From Coleophoma eucalyptorum (taxonomy: Eukaryota > Ascomycota > Leotiomycetes > Helotiales > Dermateaceae), in NCBI GenBank assembly GCA_026120035.1, contig JALRME010000003.1, positions 310,001-374,000 of the forward strand: a DNA stretch of 64,000 bases. Direction: 5' to 3'. The notes under the pieces were generated by a model. It was given only the letters and a program-made list of their open reading frames with translations. It searched no databases and was not told where the DNA came from. The translations under genes were made by a program, and so were the position numbers. Below, in pieces: positions 35,399 through 47,800 of the stretch. Each line of letters opens with the position of its first letter. The first letter of the stretch is position 1.

Positions 35399-36157
35399 TG
35401 AAGAAGGTGTGCATAAGGTGTGCATAGGGTTTGGTCTCTTGCAGATCTCGCTCAGCCACGCAAGCCCGTCAGTGTGGCGTTTCGTTGTTCTGCTTTCATC
35501 CAGCCAGATGCAGTTGCCAGCGAGGGCTGATGTCAGCTGTCGCTCTTTGCCTCTGGTGCCTGATGGTCGTCGGAGCGGGGAAAAGGGATTGGGACTAAAC
35601 GGCTGTTTTTCTTGCGGTGCCGTGGTCTCCCATCCCTTGGTGCGTGCCTGCATCCCCACCCTCCTCACTGGGATCGTTCATTCCCATGCCCATGCCCATT
35701 CCCATTCCCATCTCATCTCATCACATCCGCATCCGCATCCAACCATTTGCTTCGCCGGTGAATATAGTAGAAACAAGACATGATGGGCAATCCTCCGGCT
35801 TTGCCTCTGTTCTCCACTCTCCTCTCCTCGATTCCATCTCCCTCTCCTACGCGTTGCCCTCATTGCACTGTACCTACCGGATGTATGCCCTGCGCCGATT
35901 CTCTCATGGCCCCACCACTATCACCCTTTGAGCTCCTCTGTCCCTGATTCTGACTCTGACGCTGACTCTGACTCTGTCCTTACCACCACTTACCACTACT
36001 GCATCACAACAGGCGTTGATCGCCACTGGGCTGCGGCTGCGCAATCCAGCCAGCTCCGCATTGCTTTCCAGGTCGACCTAAGCTTATAACCACTGTCTTC
36101 GTCGCTCTCTTCTCTCCCCTCCACACGCAACTCTAATCCCTCTTTTTTTGGCCCACC

Positions 36158-37743
36158 ATGAAGCTCCCTTCGCTTCTCTCTACCGCCGTCCTCTGCGGCT
36201 CGGTTACTGCTGGTGTCGTCACGATGAACATCGAGCGCAACCCAGCAAGCTCTGGCATCAGTCGCCGACATCCTTCCAAGCGTGATGCCATCACCGAGTC
36301 CCTCGTCAATAACATCACGGGTGGAAGCTACATGGCCAGTGTGAGCGTTGGTACTCCGGCCCAGAAGATATACTTGGCTATCGATACCGGCTCTTCAGAT
36401 GTCTGGCTCCTGAGCAAGACCGCTGATCTATGCACCTCAGCCGCAGAGCAAGCTTATTACGGCTCTTGTGAAACAACATGTAGGTACCTGCCTTTTTACA
36501 CCCGTTCTCTGTTTTGGCTAACCGAGCTCTAGTCAACGCCGCAAAGTCATCTACCTTCAAGCTTGTTGAGAAGAATGGGTTTGACATCACCTATGCCGAC
36601 AAGACCGGAGCCTCAGGAGACTATGTTACGGATGAATTTACCGTTGGTGGAGCTACCATCAAAAGTCTGCAGATGGGTATCGCCTACAACTCCACCATTA
36701 CAACTGGCCTCATGGGAATCGGATATGATACTAACGAGGCTGCCAATTCCATATATCCCAATATTATTGACGATATGGTCAGTCAGGGCTTAATCTCGAC
36801 TAAAGCTTACAGTCTCTATCTCGATGACCTACAATCCTCGACTGGATCCATTATTTTTGGGGGTCTGGATAGCGATAAATACCATGGTGGTCTGGTTGAG
36901 CTTCCCATCGCAGCTGAGCACCTGAGAAATGGTTCGGAAATCTACGCAGCTTTCGCTGTTGCCCTGACCTCCCTTTCAGTCACTTCCAGCAGTGGTAGCA
37001 CTGTTGAACTAGACAATGGGGGTCTCGCGGAAGCCGTTATCCTGGATTCAGGAACTACGCTCACATATCTGCCCGATGCTTGGGCGACGAGTCTCTTTTC
37101 CGAGATTGGAGCGTATGATGATACCTACAATAGCGGCAACGTTTACGTTGATTGCAATATGCGCACCGAGAATTCCTCTATGACCATTGACTATGGGTTC
37201 GGAGGAGCCTCTGCGAACACGACGGTTAAAGTCTCCATAAGCGAGCTGGTTTTTGACCTTGATGGAATCTTTTCACTGTATCCTAATACGGAATTGCCTT
37301 CGGACCTGCCCTTCAGTCAGTCTGATGCTTGCGCACTTGGTATTCAAAGTGGTGGTGGAACCAATCTACTTGGCGATACCTTTTTGCGATCGGCATATGT
37401 CGTGTATGATCTCGATAACGACAAGGTCGCTATCGCTCAAACCAATTTTAATTCGACCACATCGAGTATTGTGCAGTTCACGGCGGACCAGACCTCTATT
37501 CCCAATGTTTCTGGGATTGCAAGCTCTGTCTCTGTGACGGCTACAGCGACCGGTGCGCAAGGAGCCGGTGCAGGAGGGAAGGCAAGCAGCACAGCAGAGA
37601 CCAGTTCGACATCTACTGCTTCGGCTAGCTCCAGCAAAAGTGCTGCCATCGGCTCTATACCAGTTTTGGATCTATCAGGCCTCGTAGCCTTGAGCATTGC
37701 AGGATTTCTTGCCGTGGCTGGTGGAAGCTGGTTTCTCGTATAA
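36158..37743 (+). CDS. Yapsin-like GPI-anchored aspartic protease
   Basis: Two exons: 36158-36479 and 36533-37743, giving 510 residues. A signal peptide of about 19 residues is followed by a short propeptide with a dibasic Kex2-type site (PSKR, residue 42). The catalytic aspartates are Asp76 in IDTGSSDVW and Asp279 in LDSGTTLTYLP. Conserved GIGYDTNE and LLGDTFLRSAYVVYD blocks confirm the A1 pepsin fold. The last 110 residues are Ser/Thr/Ala-rich and end in a hydrophobic tail (LVALSIAGFLAVAGG), as in GPI-attached yapsins (OPSB and CtsD types). It should act at the cell surface in processing or shedding proteins. The intron splits a Phe codon. Confidence 0.92.
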
Positions 37744-38266
37744 TTTTCCATGCGCAAGCATTGTTGGCTGGAGTTTTTACGGTTTGTCTGCTGGGAAGGC
37801 ATGCATGGTTTTTAAGGTTGAAATTTTGCATTTGAACGATCGGGCGAATAGATCGTGGGAGAACAGAGATACCCTAAGTTTCGATACATAGAACGATGGA
37901 CGATTGGATGAATGCCATTGACATAACAGAGCACCATTTATTTCTTATATTTCCGCAATAAGAACCAAACGCGCCTAGACTTTATTCTTCTGGTTTTAGC
38001 GTTGTACTTGTTTAGTGATTGAGTTCTGTAAGGCTGGGTGGACTGGCTACTGTGCACAAACGTTTCCTACCCAATCAGGCCCCTTTTCACAAGCCAAGAA
38101 AATGTTCCTCAGCAGGTTGAGTCGTCCAGCGCATGGATACAAGAAATATATTATACTGTCCGGCCAAGGACATCAGGGTTTATCCAGAACAGCTAATGGC
38201 TCGGTGGCTCACCAGAATAGATTGAAGATACGAAGAAAAGAAACCAATTAGCAATATTCTTGAGGC
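37744..38266. other. Convergent intergenic region
   Basis: This 523-base stretch holds the 3' flanks of the protease and pantothenate kinase genes. I see no gene. Confidence 0.5.
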
Positions 38267-39819
38267 TCACGATCCGGGATAATCCATCACGGGACTACTC
38301 GATCTGGCCTCATCCCTCGCCTGCGTACCTAACTGAGGTACAATCCCATCCTCAAAACTTCCTCGTCTACCCCAGTTCCTCGGCTGTCTCTTCAAAAATG
38401 CCCCTACACTGCCCAAGTACCCTTCATGCCGTAAGAAATAGGCTTTTTTTTGGCCGTTACTCCAGAACTTGATAGCATAGCTGAGTGTGTTCATCGTCTG
38501 GCGATGGCCGCGGATGAACGACCCGCCGAAGTAGATGGTGGACAAGGAATGTTTTTCGGATTGCAGATATGCGATCTGACCGATGTTGTTGGAGATAGCA
38601 TAGAGAAGGGACCGTGAAATATCGGCGTCGGAAAATGGAGGACTGGAATCTCTGGTGTCCACATCTTCCGAGTGAGATATCGTTTCAGTCGACTCTGTTG
38701 CGGAACTGCCATTTGCAAGACCAGAACTCTCCTCTGCTTGACTCTCCTCTCCTCGCTTCATCTTGAATACCTTACCAAACGAACTGGCAATTGTGCTGCT
38801 CTTCAATCCGATCTTGCCATAATCAGTACCATATATATCTCCGACCAACATGTCTACCTTTGCATTGTCCCCTGATTCAGCCAATCCCAGCATAGAATCG
38901 AAGGATTTCGCGCCGGTCAACAAAGACAGCAATCCCCAGAGTGTTCCTCCACCCAGCGATGTTCCTCCAACACGCTTAAACTCTCTCGGCCCCGAAACTC
39001 TGATCATGCTGACACCAGAACCAATGTTTACGAGAAGGTATGGGTATATATCTGATCGAGGTTCGGCGAAGTGCATCGGATCTGACTCGCTGTATGTGAA
39101 TACTTCTCGAGGTATCTCGGAAATGAAGAAGTCGAGGCCTATCCCAGTTAGCCTCTAAACTTGTATGAATAGCGACGGTTGGCTCTCACCTATAATGAGG
39201 CACTCCATCTCCTCCTCTCGAATTACATCTACCCCTAAAGCTTCCCTGATCTTGTCGTAATACTTGAAGGCGCCGCCTCCCGTCGCCATGACGCACAGCT
39301 CGCCCGGCCGCGATCCATTGAGCTTCTGCTGCTTGAGTTTCAACTGCTTCATAAAATCGATACAGTCATCTATGCGATCGGTCTCGAAGTTCATAAAATT
39401 CAGTCGGCCTCCGGGTTCGCGAGAGAGCGGTTCTCGTGAGAAATACACCAGCTTAGCTAACGAGCCTCCAATCTGCAAAATTATAACATCAGTCAGAGTA
39501 CCGCTACTGCCTACACTCGAGAGTAACTTACATCCACAGCAATATGACTGACGACGGCGGTGTGGTTGGGCAATCGGATATCCTTGGTGTCATGACTCCC
39601 AGCACTCGAGCTTATGCGTAAGGTACCCGGCGGACTGCTTGGTTCCTGATCGACAATGAATGCGCCTTTGACGTTAATCTTCACGGAGCCTGGGTGGATA
39701 ATAGTGCTGTCAATTTCGGCCGTGTCGGTCCGAGCTCGAAGGGGTTTCACAGCTGCTGCGGGCTCATCGTGAGGTTGAATTTCGAGGGGTTGTGCTTGTG
39801 CGTGAGGTTCCGCAGACAT
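38267..39819 (-). CDS. Pantothenate kinase (eukaryotic type II)
   Basis: Three exons: 39819-39532, 39472-39190, 39138-38267, giving 480 residues. The enzyme phosphorylates pantothenate, the first step of coenzyme A synthesis. Conserved blocks are HIAVD joined at the splice to IGGSLAKLVYF (N-terminal phosphate-binding motif), ATGGGAFKYY, VNIGSGVSMIRV, RVGGTSLGGGTLWGL and IYFGGSFIRGH with the FLRHEGYLGSVGAF ending. An insert rich in Ser, Thr and acid (about residues 320-370) and a polar C-terminal tail lie outside the core. The frame is open to 39837, but the first ATG is at 39819. The yeast counterpart is CAB1. Confidence 0.93.
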
Positions 39820-41786
39820 GACGGACGGAGTTGGCAAATCAGCCAGCAGAGGACGCAGTCTAAGGATACATTAATTGAGGTTGCGGTGGGCTGGCCATCA
39901 AGATGGACGGGAAAGAGAGGAGAGGATAGGAGACCGACGAAGGTCGGAGGTCGGATTGGAACTTATTGCGTTGCGGGGAGTCTGAGTGAGAGGTTGAATT
40001 TCTCACGGTCAAGCTAATGTCCGGCTTGACTTATCGCTATCGGAGCTAGAGCTGGTCACCATCACCTGCTCGCTCCAAGTCAACGTCCCACCCGAGGCAA
40101 TCCTGGCACTTACAGTACCCTGAGAAACGCTCCGATCATGATAAGATTGAGACCAAGATTCCGCCGTTACAATCAAGAAAAATCAGGTGCAATCGGGTTC
40201 CTCTCTTTTTAGTCGCAGGGCGTAATAACAAAAGCAAAGGGCACTTCGACTGAGCATCGAATGAACTTTGAATCCTGCACTCGACTTCAGGCAGAGCCAA
40301 GAAGGGGGACTCTGGCATTTCAGGCATTATTGGCACCCACCGTCCGACGGTGTTTGACCCTCCATTGTCATGGAGCCAAACTTGGAGACCTCGGTAATTC
40401 TTGCAACAGCAAAGACAAAATCTACACAGGTTTGTAGGCCTCTTCTTTCTAGCCTCTGCCGAGGAAATTCAATTGTCGCGTGCGTCAAGGCTGAGTCGAG
40501 TTGGGTTGAAGACAGGTGGCTCTTATCCAATGTCGAGTCCTTTAGCCTGTAGAGGTTCGATGACCGAGGGAGTGGAATGATCTCACGCGTCAAGAGAGCA
40601 GACGTATTCTACAACCAAGGTATGGAGGTAAGGAGGTGAGGAAGGTAAGGGATAACTTATGCACTACGCACAGTGCCGGTCGGTCCTTGACAAAACTAAA
40701 ATCAGAAGGTATCGCAATAGCCTCATCATATTTCACATATTTGATTACATCCTGTGAAGCGCACCACAGTGCGATGGTCCAATCCAACGGTAATATATGA
40801 ATGGTCTGTCCGGGGCTGGTCCTTGCAGTGGAGAAGTCTCAGCAGATGGCACAATACCCAAAGGGACCTTACCCAGTAGCCACTTTACCTTATCTTACTT
40901 GCCTACTCTAATTTGACCTCCTTGCGGCCAAGTTTGTTTTCCATAAGCATAAGCACGGCAGCAGGAACTCAGGATCATCGACAGTCGAACAGTGCAGTAG
41001 GGCATTGTATCGTATAGTATGCATGGTGATGCTGCTCGGCAAGTGAACAGCACTTAACATTGGACCATCCATCCATGGCCTCGTATAACGAGCGATACTG
41101 TACAGTCAAAAGAGGCACTGCCTGTCATGTCTGACATCCTGACATCCATTGTTTGTCAGCTAGTCGCTGCAGAACACGAATGCCCTGGTCCCTCTGATTT
41201 TTTCGAGTCTCACCTCTGATATTCTGCCCCTCCGAGTCTCCAATGTATGCATCCATCTGAACTTCTGAAGCTCTGCCGTCCCCTTTGCCCCTCTCTACCA
41301 TGGTACAACGGGTTTCAGGGATGCCAATCCTGGGCTGAGAGTCGAGTTCCCGGCCTCGACCACGCGTATCCGACAGCCAAGACTTTCCCAACTCGCGAGC
41401 CTTAAATAATCACCCAACCTTGTTAGCCAGTTTAACCTCGTATTCTTTTCGTCTGTCGTCGCATTCTTCGATTTCGATTGTTCTGCTCGGCCTCCTCGGC
41501 CACCTCCTACTTTGTCTTCGTGCTCTTGCTCGTCGGTCCGCTCTTCTTCTCCTTCTATTGTGGCGCTGAATCTCCCCTTTTTCTCACGCTATTTTCCCAA
41601 TTTCCCTTGCCCTTCCTAATTGATGTCGCCTTCATGCCCATTAAGTCGCTAATTTGCAATCCTTGCTTCTACGCTTCCTCGTCACTAGCCGACTATCAGA
41701 CGAACGCCATCCGCATTTTCTTTTAATACTCCGCGCCTTCCCCCTCATTCGAAGTTGTCTTCGCTCAATTTTGGGAACAAAACATC
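39820..41786. other. Divergent intergenic region, no gene seen
   Basis: About 2 kb between the start codons of pantothenate kinase (minus) and the glycosyltransferase (plus). The last 380 bases are pyrimidine-rich and read like a 5' UTR of the plus-strand gene. Open frames of 60-110 codons carry no motifs. Confidence 0.5.
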
Positions 41787-43170
41787 ATGGCCATGTCTAC
41801 CGAACCCGCCTTGAAGGAGTATGAAGTACCATTTTCACCCACAAGGATTCCATGGCAGCATCGTCGGCTCCAACGGTGTCTCGCATTTGCAATAGTCTCA
41901 GTGTATGTTGTGACACCTTCCACCCAGACGCGATTTCTAACAATATAACAGGGTTTTGCTGTGTGCACTGCTTTACTACAAGTCTGAATTTATCCCGGAT
42001 CTTCACTTGGACGCTCTCGCCAGCATACATAAACACGCCTCGGCTCCTGAAGTTGAAGTACCATTCATTGACGAGGATGATACCCATAAGGATTCGGCAG
42101 CTCCCTTATTCGACGTGCCGGCTCTGGACGAGCAGCATAAGGGTGAGAAGGAAGAACCACTAGTACCAAGTTCCCAAGCGGCAGGCGTCCCTAGCAAAGG
42201 CATCAAAGCCACAAATACTTCGACCATGAGCATTTCAACCTCCACCAGCATTTCAACCTCCACAACTGTCTCTGCAGCAGTGTCTACTATTAGACCAGAA
42301 CCAGCCGCCCTTGCGACAGCTGTCACATTGAATCCTACCAAGATTGCACTTCTTCTCGATACCCGGCCAGTGCCTCATATTCCAACTCTGCTTCTGCATT
42401 TCATCTCCGTCTTACCAGCCGAGTGGACTTTTAGATTCGTTGGCTCCGATGCGTCTCTAGGCTTAGTAAATAAGTCGGTTGCACTTCAGAGGCACGTCCG
42501 AACCGGAAAACTTGTACTCACAAAACTACCTCCACAGTATAAAGTCAACAGTCAAGAAGCCATTAGTGCTACTCTTACTGATATCACATTCTACCGTGAT
42601 TTCCTCGCCCCCGCGGAATGGGTCCTCAATTTCCAAACCGACAGTATTATCTGTTCAGCATCCGAACACAACATCGATGAATGGGTTTCCCAGAACTATT
42701 CTTGGGTTGGGGCACCGTGGCATCTGGGAAACAAATATGGTGGCAACGGAGGGCTCTCTCTTCGCCACATTCCCCCTATACTCCGGGTACTTGAGGCTGA
42801 GAAGCGCGTCCCGGAAAGTGAATGGGAAGACCTGTGGCTCTGCAACCGACTCGGAATGCTGCCAGAAGCCAACATGCCACCGCCGGCCGTAGAGCGCCAC
42901 TTCTCTGTCGAGGCTATCTGGACCGAGAAGCCGTTCGGATATCATTTACGGGGCAGTGGAGTATTGCTTGCCGGGGAGATCTGGGGCAAGCCAGAGCTTA
43001 GAAAACAGATCTACGACTACTGTCCGGAGATCAAGATCGTCCTAAATATGGAACTCGAGGGCGAGCTGAATAAAGCCAAGACTGAGCTTTCCGCATTGAA
43101 GGAAAAAGTGGCTGCTGGGGAAGCCAAGGAGGTGTTGACGGGGATCGGGGAAAGGGCGATTGAACCATGA
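41787..43170 (+). CDS. DUF5672 putative glycosyltransferase, type II membrane protein
   Basis: Two exons: 41787-41902 and 41952-43170, giving 444 residues. After splicing, residues about 31-48 form a transmembrane anchor (CLAFAIVSVVLLCALLYY) following a short basic cytosolic tail, as in Golgi type II enzymes. A Thr/Ser-rich stem with a repeated TSTSIST element precedes the DUF5672 domain. That domain runs from IALLLDTRPVPHIP through TDITFYRDFLAP, NFQTDSIIC, SWVGAPWHL and GNGGLSLRHIPPIL to the SGVLLAGEIWGK end. Known relatives are putative nucleotide-sugar transferases of unknown linkage. The C-terminus is a short coiled coil (LNKAKTELSALKEKV). The splice is essential for the anchor and supports the chosen start. 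Confidence 0.87.
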
Positions 43171-44885
43171 ATACCGACAACCCCCAAATCTGCATATCTT
43201 TAATTAAAGCGTGGCGTTAAGGAAATTGAACCAGTTTATAGTGATGAAGGTATATATGTGTTATTTCGTAGTTGGATAGGATGTAGTCGTGGAGCGGCGT
43301 TCTTCTTGGTTCAAATATGGAATTAGATACCTCTGTACTTAATAAGATATGTAAGTAAGATATGTAAATAATATCTACTAATCTAACAATATATGGTTGA
43401 AGTGGGATCAATTCCAATTGTGACACCCGGTAGTTATTTGAATATAATGTTCATATTGCAGAGGGTGCATCTTCTAAATCCCACTTGGACCCATTGTTTC
43501 TGAACACTCTCGGGATGGGTTATCTTCTCAGACAGCATTTGCCCAACCATCTCAACCATCGCACCCGATTCTTATTATCAGAGTCCAGTCAGCTTGCTCA
43601 TAAGTAAGTTCTGGGCGGGGGAGGGAGAAACTTAGAATTTAGAAAGGTCAGGCTTTAGTCTTTGACAGAAGCGGAGGCTCTAATAATTAGCGGCTTCCCA
43701 TGGACAATTCAGGTACGGTGGCCTAGGGCACCTTAAAGTAAATAAAGGGTAAAATAAACCAGGTATACTACCCCGAAATTGCGCATAGCGTGGCTTGTAG
43801 AGTTATCTTGTTAGATAACTTAAGTTAGAAGGAAGGTAGTGAGGTAAGCTCGCTGGCTCGGTACGGTGGCTGGCAGGCTGGCTCGGTCCAAATCTCGGTA
43901 AGAACCACCTCCAACCTTAACCAATCCAATCTGGTCCTATCTGAGTTAATCCTTACTCAGTTCACAATCCATCCCCACGGCCGCTTCCTACTTACTCATT
44001 AAGAAAACACGTGCGCGATCGCGATGCCCCTTCACGTCCACATACACGTCCACGTCTAAGTTCCGCACTCCACACTCCACACTCCAAACTATATCCCGTG
44101 GCCTGAGCTGGACATTGACGGCTGAATGTATCGAGCGGAGCCTCACCTCAACCTCAACTCCACAAGGCAGTTGGTAGGCTTTCACCCATGCCTTCACATT
44201 CAGGTCGTCAGGCAAGAAGGTAGGTAATTTGCTGTTTCCATGTCATAAATTTGCAAGCAAACATCGCCCGTCTACAAACTATGCTCTTCCCCTCTCTTTA
44301 CTGCTGCCTCACCGGCATATTTCAACTCATCCCATGGTAGCAAGCGTCTACTTCTTGCTATTTTGTTCCACGCCTGGGTATTCCTGCTGTATTTTCATCT
44401 TCAATCCACGGGATTAGTAGAATTTATCTTTACCTCTCTAACTTTCCTGCCCCATCCCACCAGGGACATCACCAACAACACGCCCCAGAGATATGCCACT
44501 CGAGTACTGATAGGGCTTGACAATTCTGCTTGAAATTTTATTTCATCGACGAGAAGGTGGACTGGATCTTTTCTCCTGTTTCCCCAGAAGTACCTTCGAT
44601 CTGCTCATCAATTCTCCCTCTTCTTATTGCTTTCCAGTCACCCATGCAAACTCTCTTCCGTCAGATCTCTACGATCTTTTCAACTACTTGAACGTCGACT
44701 TTCTCGAACCTCTTTCTCTTTTTCTCAAAGCTGCCTAGGTCGGTTCCAGCAAAGTTATACCAAATACTTCAGCTCATTTCACGCCTAGCATTATGCGAAA
44801 TCTCTCGAGCACACCTGCCATATACTACCGTGAAGCTGCAGAAGAAGCGCCGCATCCCAATTAACGAAGCACAGAAAGCACCACA
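43171..44885. other. Intergenic region upstream of the RNA-dependent RNA polymerase
   Basis: About 1.7 kb. The distal part is AT-rich; the last 600 bases are pyrimidine-rich with short open frames and probably hold promoter and 5' UTR. No other gene is seen. Confidence 0.5.
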
Positions 44886-47800
44886 ATGACTTACCACACG
44901 CAGAGACCAGTATCTAGGACGGACGGCCAAGGACCTGACAGTGCTTTCGAAGATCGCATGAGCTCTGGACAGACACCCTCCGCTGTGGTTTTGCGCGAGA
45001 AAGCTGATTGGCAATTGCTTCCCGAGTTGAACCTCCGGGTATCTGGCTTACCTCCAAGTACGGACACTTGGGAGTTAAAAAATATCTTTGAAAAGGAAGG
45101 CAATATTGTGTATCTGAACCTCTTCGACAACCATGGTCAGAGAACTGGTGATGCAATTGTGAGATTCTCACCACCTCCAGCAAAGGCTTTTTGGTCCTCT
45201 GGGCTCTACACAATTAGGTTTGGGGATGCTTCATGTAACATCAGAGTCCGCATGGAGCGAAAGAAGAATTTGTTCAAGGTCCAGAGTCCTATTAGGAAGC
45301 ACATCTTCTTTGACGAAACGATGAAGTTACAGGCGAGCACCCTTCAGTTTGGAATCATGTTAGAAGAAAATACTCACATGCCAATGTGTACCTTGACTTC
45401 GAGCAAAGCAGATAACCTTACATTTACCGTGGATTTGCTACGAAAACGAATCATGGTCGATTTTCAGGTTCACTTCCACGACCCCAGAGGCTCCGGAATT
45501 CCTTGTTCTAGAGCGGCTCATTCGATTGGATATCTGGACAGGATCAACCGATTTAGATTTGAAATGCCATTCGGTCTGCTGAAAGTTATCAAAATGACTG
45601 AGGGTGACAAAGAGTTTTCGTTCCTCATTTCACTTGATAGTCCTCCGCGTTTCTTCAAAAAATTGGTCGAGGAAAGAAAAACGCACTCTTCTGAAGCATC
45701 GTCGTGGTCTGAACATGATACCTGGTGGCGACATACAGACATTGTTTACAATCCTTATGGCCTTAAAGTTACACGAGTGGCTCTGGCGAAGGAAAGGCCA
45801 GTCATTGACATAGGTAGTAGTGTCACTAATGCGTTAACGAAGGATGACTGACGCAATACAGGACGCTGGAGAACCTATAAGTTTGTCTTCTCCAAATCTC
45901 GTAACCCAAAGGCCATCTTTGACATGATGGAGGTCGCCCTACAGGATTTCAACATTACGATTACCGAGACAGATACTCAGGATACGCCTGAGCGCTCTTC
46001 TTTGCTCTGGTCAATGATTAATCCGTCGGTTTCCATGCATGCAAACGACAATAGAGGGTCTATGGTTCCAACTGAAGTTGCGCGATTTGCTGCAGATCTT
46101 CAGTCCCTGGAGGATGGAGAGAATATCGTATATCTACCATTTGAGGTTAGATACCAGCTTGAGGTATGCCTCTCTCGCGAGCTCGTTAATGAGTACAACG
46201 TGAGCAAAGAGTTCGTATTAAGTCTGGCCAAAATGGCTCGACATGAGCCAGCAAAAACCAGAACTATTCTTGAGTATGTTGCTGAGCAAGGCAAGCGTGT
46301 CTATGATCCTATGACCATCTTAACGGACCCTGAGGCTCTGGCATATTCACCAAAGACTAAGATTCCCCATTACTGTGGGTATTCTCGCAAGGCAACAGTC
46401 ACTCCTACGACCATCATCTTCAACACACCGACTGTAGAGACAACGAATCGGGTTACCCGACACTATTCCAAAGAGAACGAGGACGGTCGGTTTCTCCGTG
46501 TCCAGTTCACGGACGAAGACTTTCAGGTAAGTTTCTCAGCCTTGTTGTTTCTTAATTTTCAACGGCTCATTTCTAATCAGGGCCGCATCAATTCGAATGC
46601 TGATAAAATGTGTGATGATGAGGTTTACACACGTATCTACAGAACTCTCTATAACGGGATCCAGATCGGAGATAGACATTACCAGTTTCTAGCGTTTGGA
46701 AATTCTCAGTTTAGGGAAAATGGAGCTTACTTCTTTTGTGCGACCGAACATCTAACATGCGACGATATCCGAAAATGGATGGGGAATTTCAAGCACATTC
46801 GTATTCCAGCCAAATATGCAGCTAGACTCGGCCAATGCTTCTCTACTACAAGGGCAATCAACAGTCTATCTGCGCCCGTCATCGTGAAAATTCCCGATAT
46901 TGAGCATAACGGGTACAACTTTTCAGACGGGGTCGGCAAGGTCTCTAGCTTTTTAGCTCAGATGATTGCTGCTGAGTTAGGGTACGGCACTGTTCCTTCG
47001 GCTTTTCAATTCCGACTAGGAGGCTGTAAAGGTATCCTCGTTGTTTCTGACGATGCTAAAGATCAAGAGGTCCATATTCGTGAAAGTCAACAGAAGTTTG
47101 CAGCAATCTACAACGGCTTGGAGATCATCCGTAGCTCTCAGTTCTCCTCTGCTGCACTCAATCGACAGACAATCACTATTCTGTCTGCTCTAGGCGTCCC
47201 GGATAATGTCTTCCTTTCAATGCTATCTGAGCAATTGGCAAACTATCAGAATGCTATGGACGATATCGAACTCGCAAGGACACTACTTCTCCGATACATT
47301 GATGACAACCATATGACTGAGAATATTGCACATCTGATCTCAAATGGTTTCATGACCTGTAGGGATCCTTTTGTACTATCTCTGCTCCATCTTTGGAGGT
47401 CCTGGTCTATTAAGCTATTGAAAGAGAAAGCCAAGATTGTTGTCGAGGAGGGTGCATTCCTTCTTGGATGTGTAGATGAGACAGACTCCTTGAAAGGCTA
47501 TATTAATCCCAGCTCTGGCAACTCCAATGTTATGGATGAGCAAAAGCTTCCACAAATCTTTGTGCAGATTCCAGAGAAAGCCGATCCATCACAGTACAGA
47601 ATCATTCAAGGAATCTGTTTGATTGGGCGAAACCCATCACTCCATCCAGGTGACATCCGAGTCGTCAGAGCTGTTGATATTCCAGCCCTACACTATCTTC
47701 GCAACGTAGTTGTGTTCCCTCAGCATGGTGATAGAGACCTTCCAAGCATGTGTTCTGGTGGTGATCTCGATGGCGATGACTTCTTCGTCATTTGGGACAA

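Larger units (their letters stand above)
34806..36157. promoter_or_regulatory. Promoter region of the yapsin-like gene with simple repeats
   Basis: About 1.35 kb rich in simple sequence: GAAAG repeats at 35282-35348, a 12-base tandem to about 35398, and pyrimidine-rich C-C-C-A-T and C-T-G-A-C-T runs between 35680 and 35985. The final 100 bases are pyrimidine-rich, as in many fungal core promoters. No gene is called. Confidence 0.45.

Noticed and set aside
35255..35668. Minus-strand open frame of 137 codons with PFLSFPFLS and THSVTHSV repeats
   Set aside because: It is the translation of the GAAAG microsatellite and the 12-base minisatellite, with no other support.
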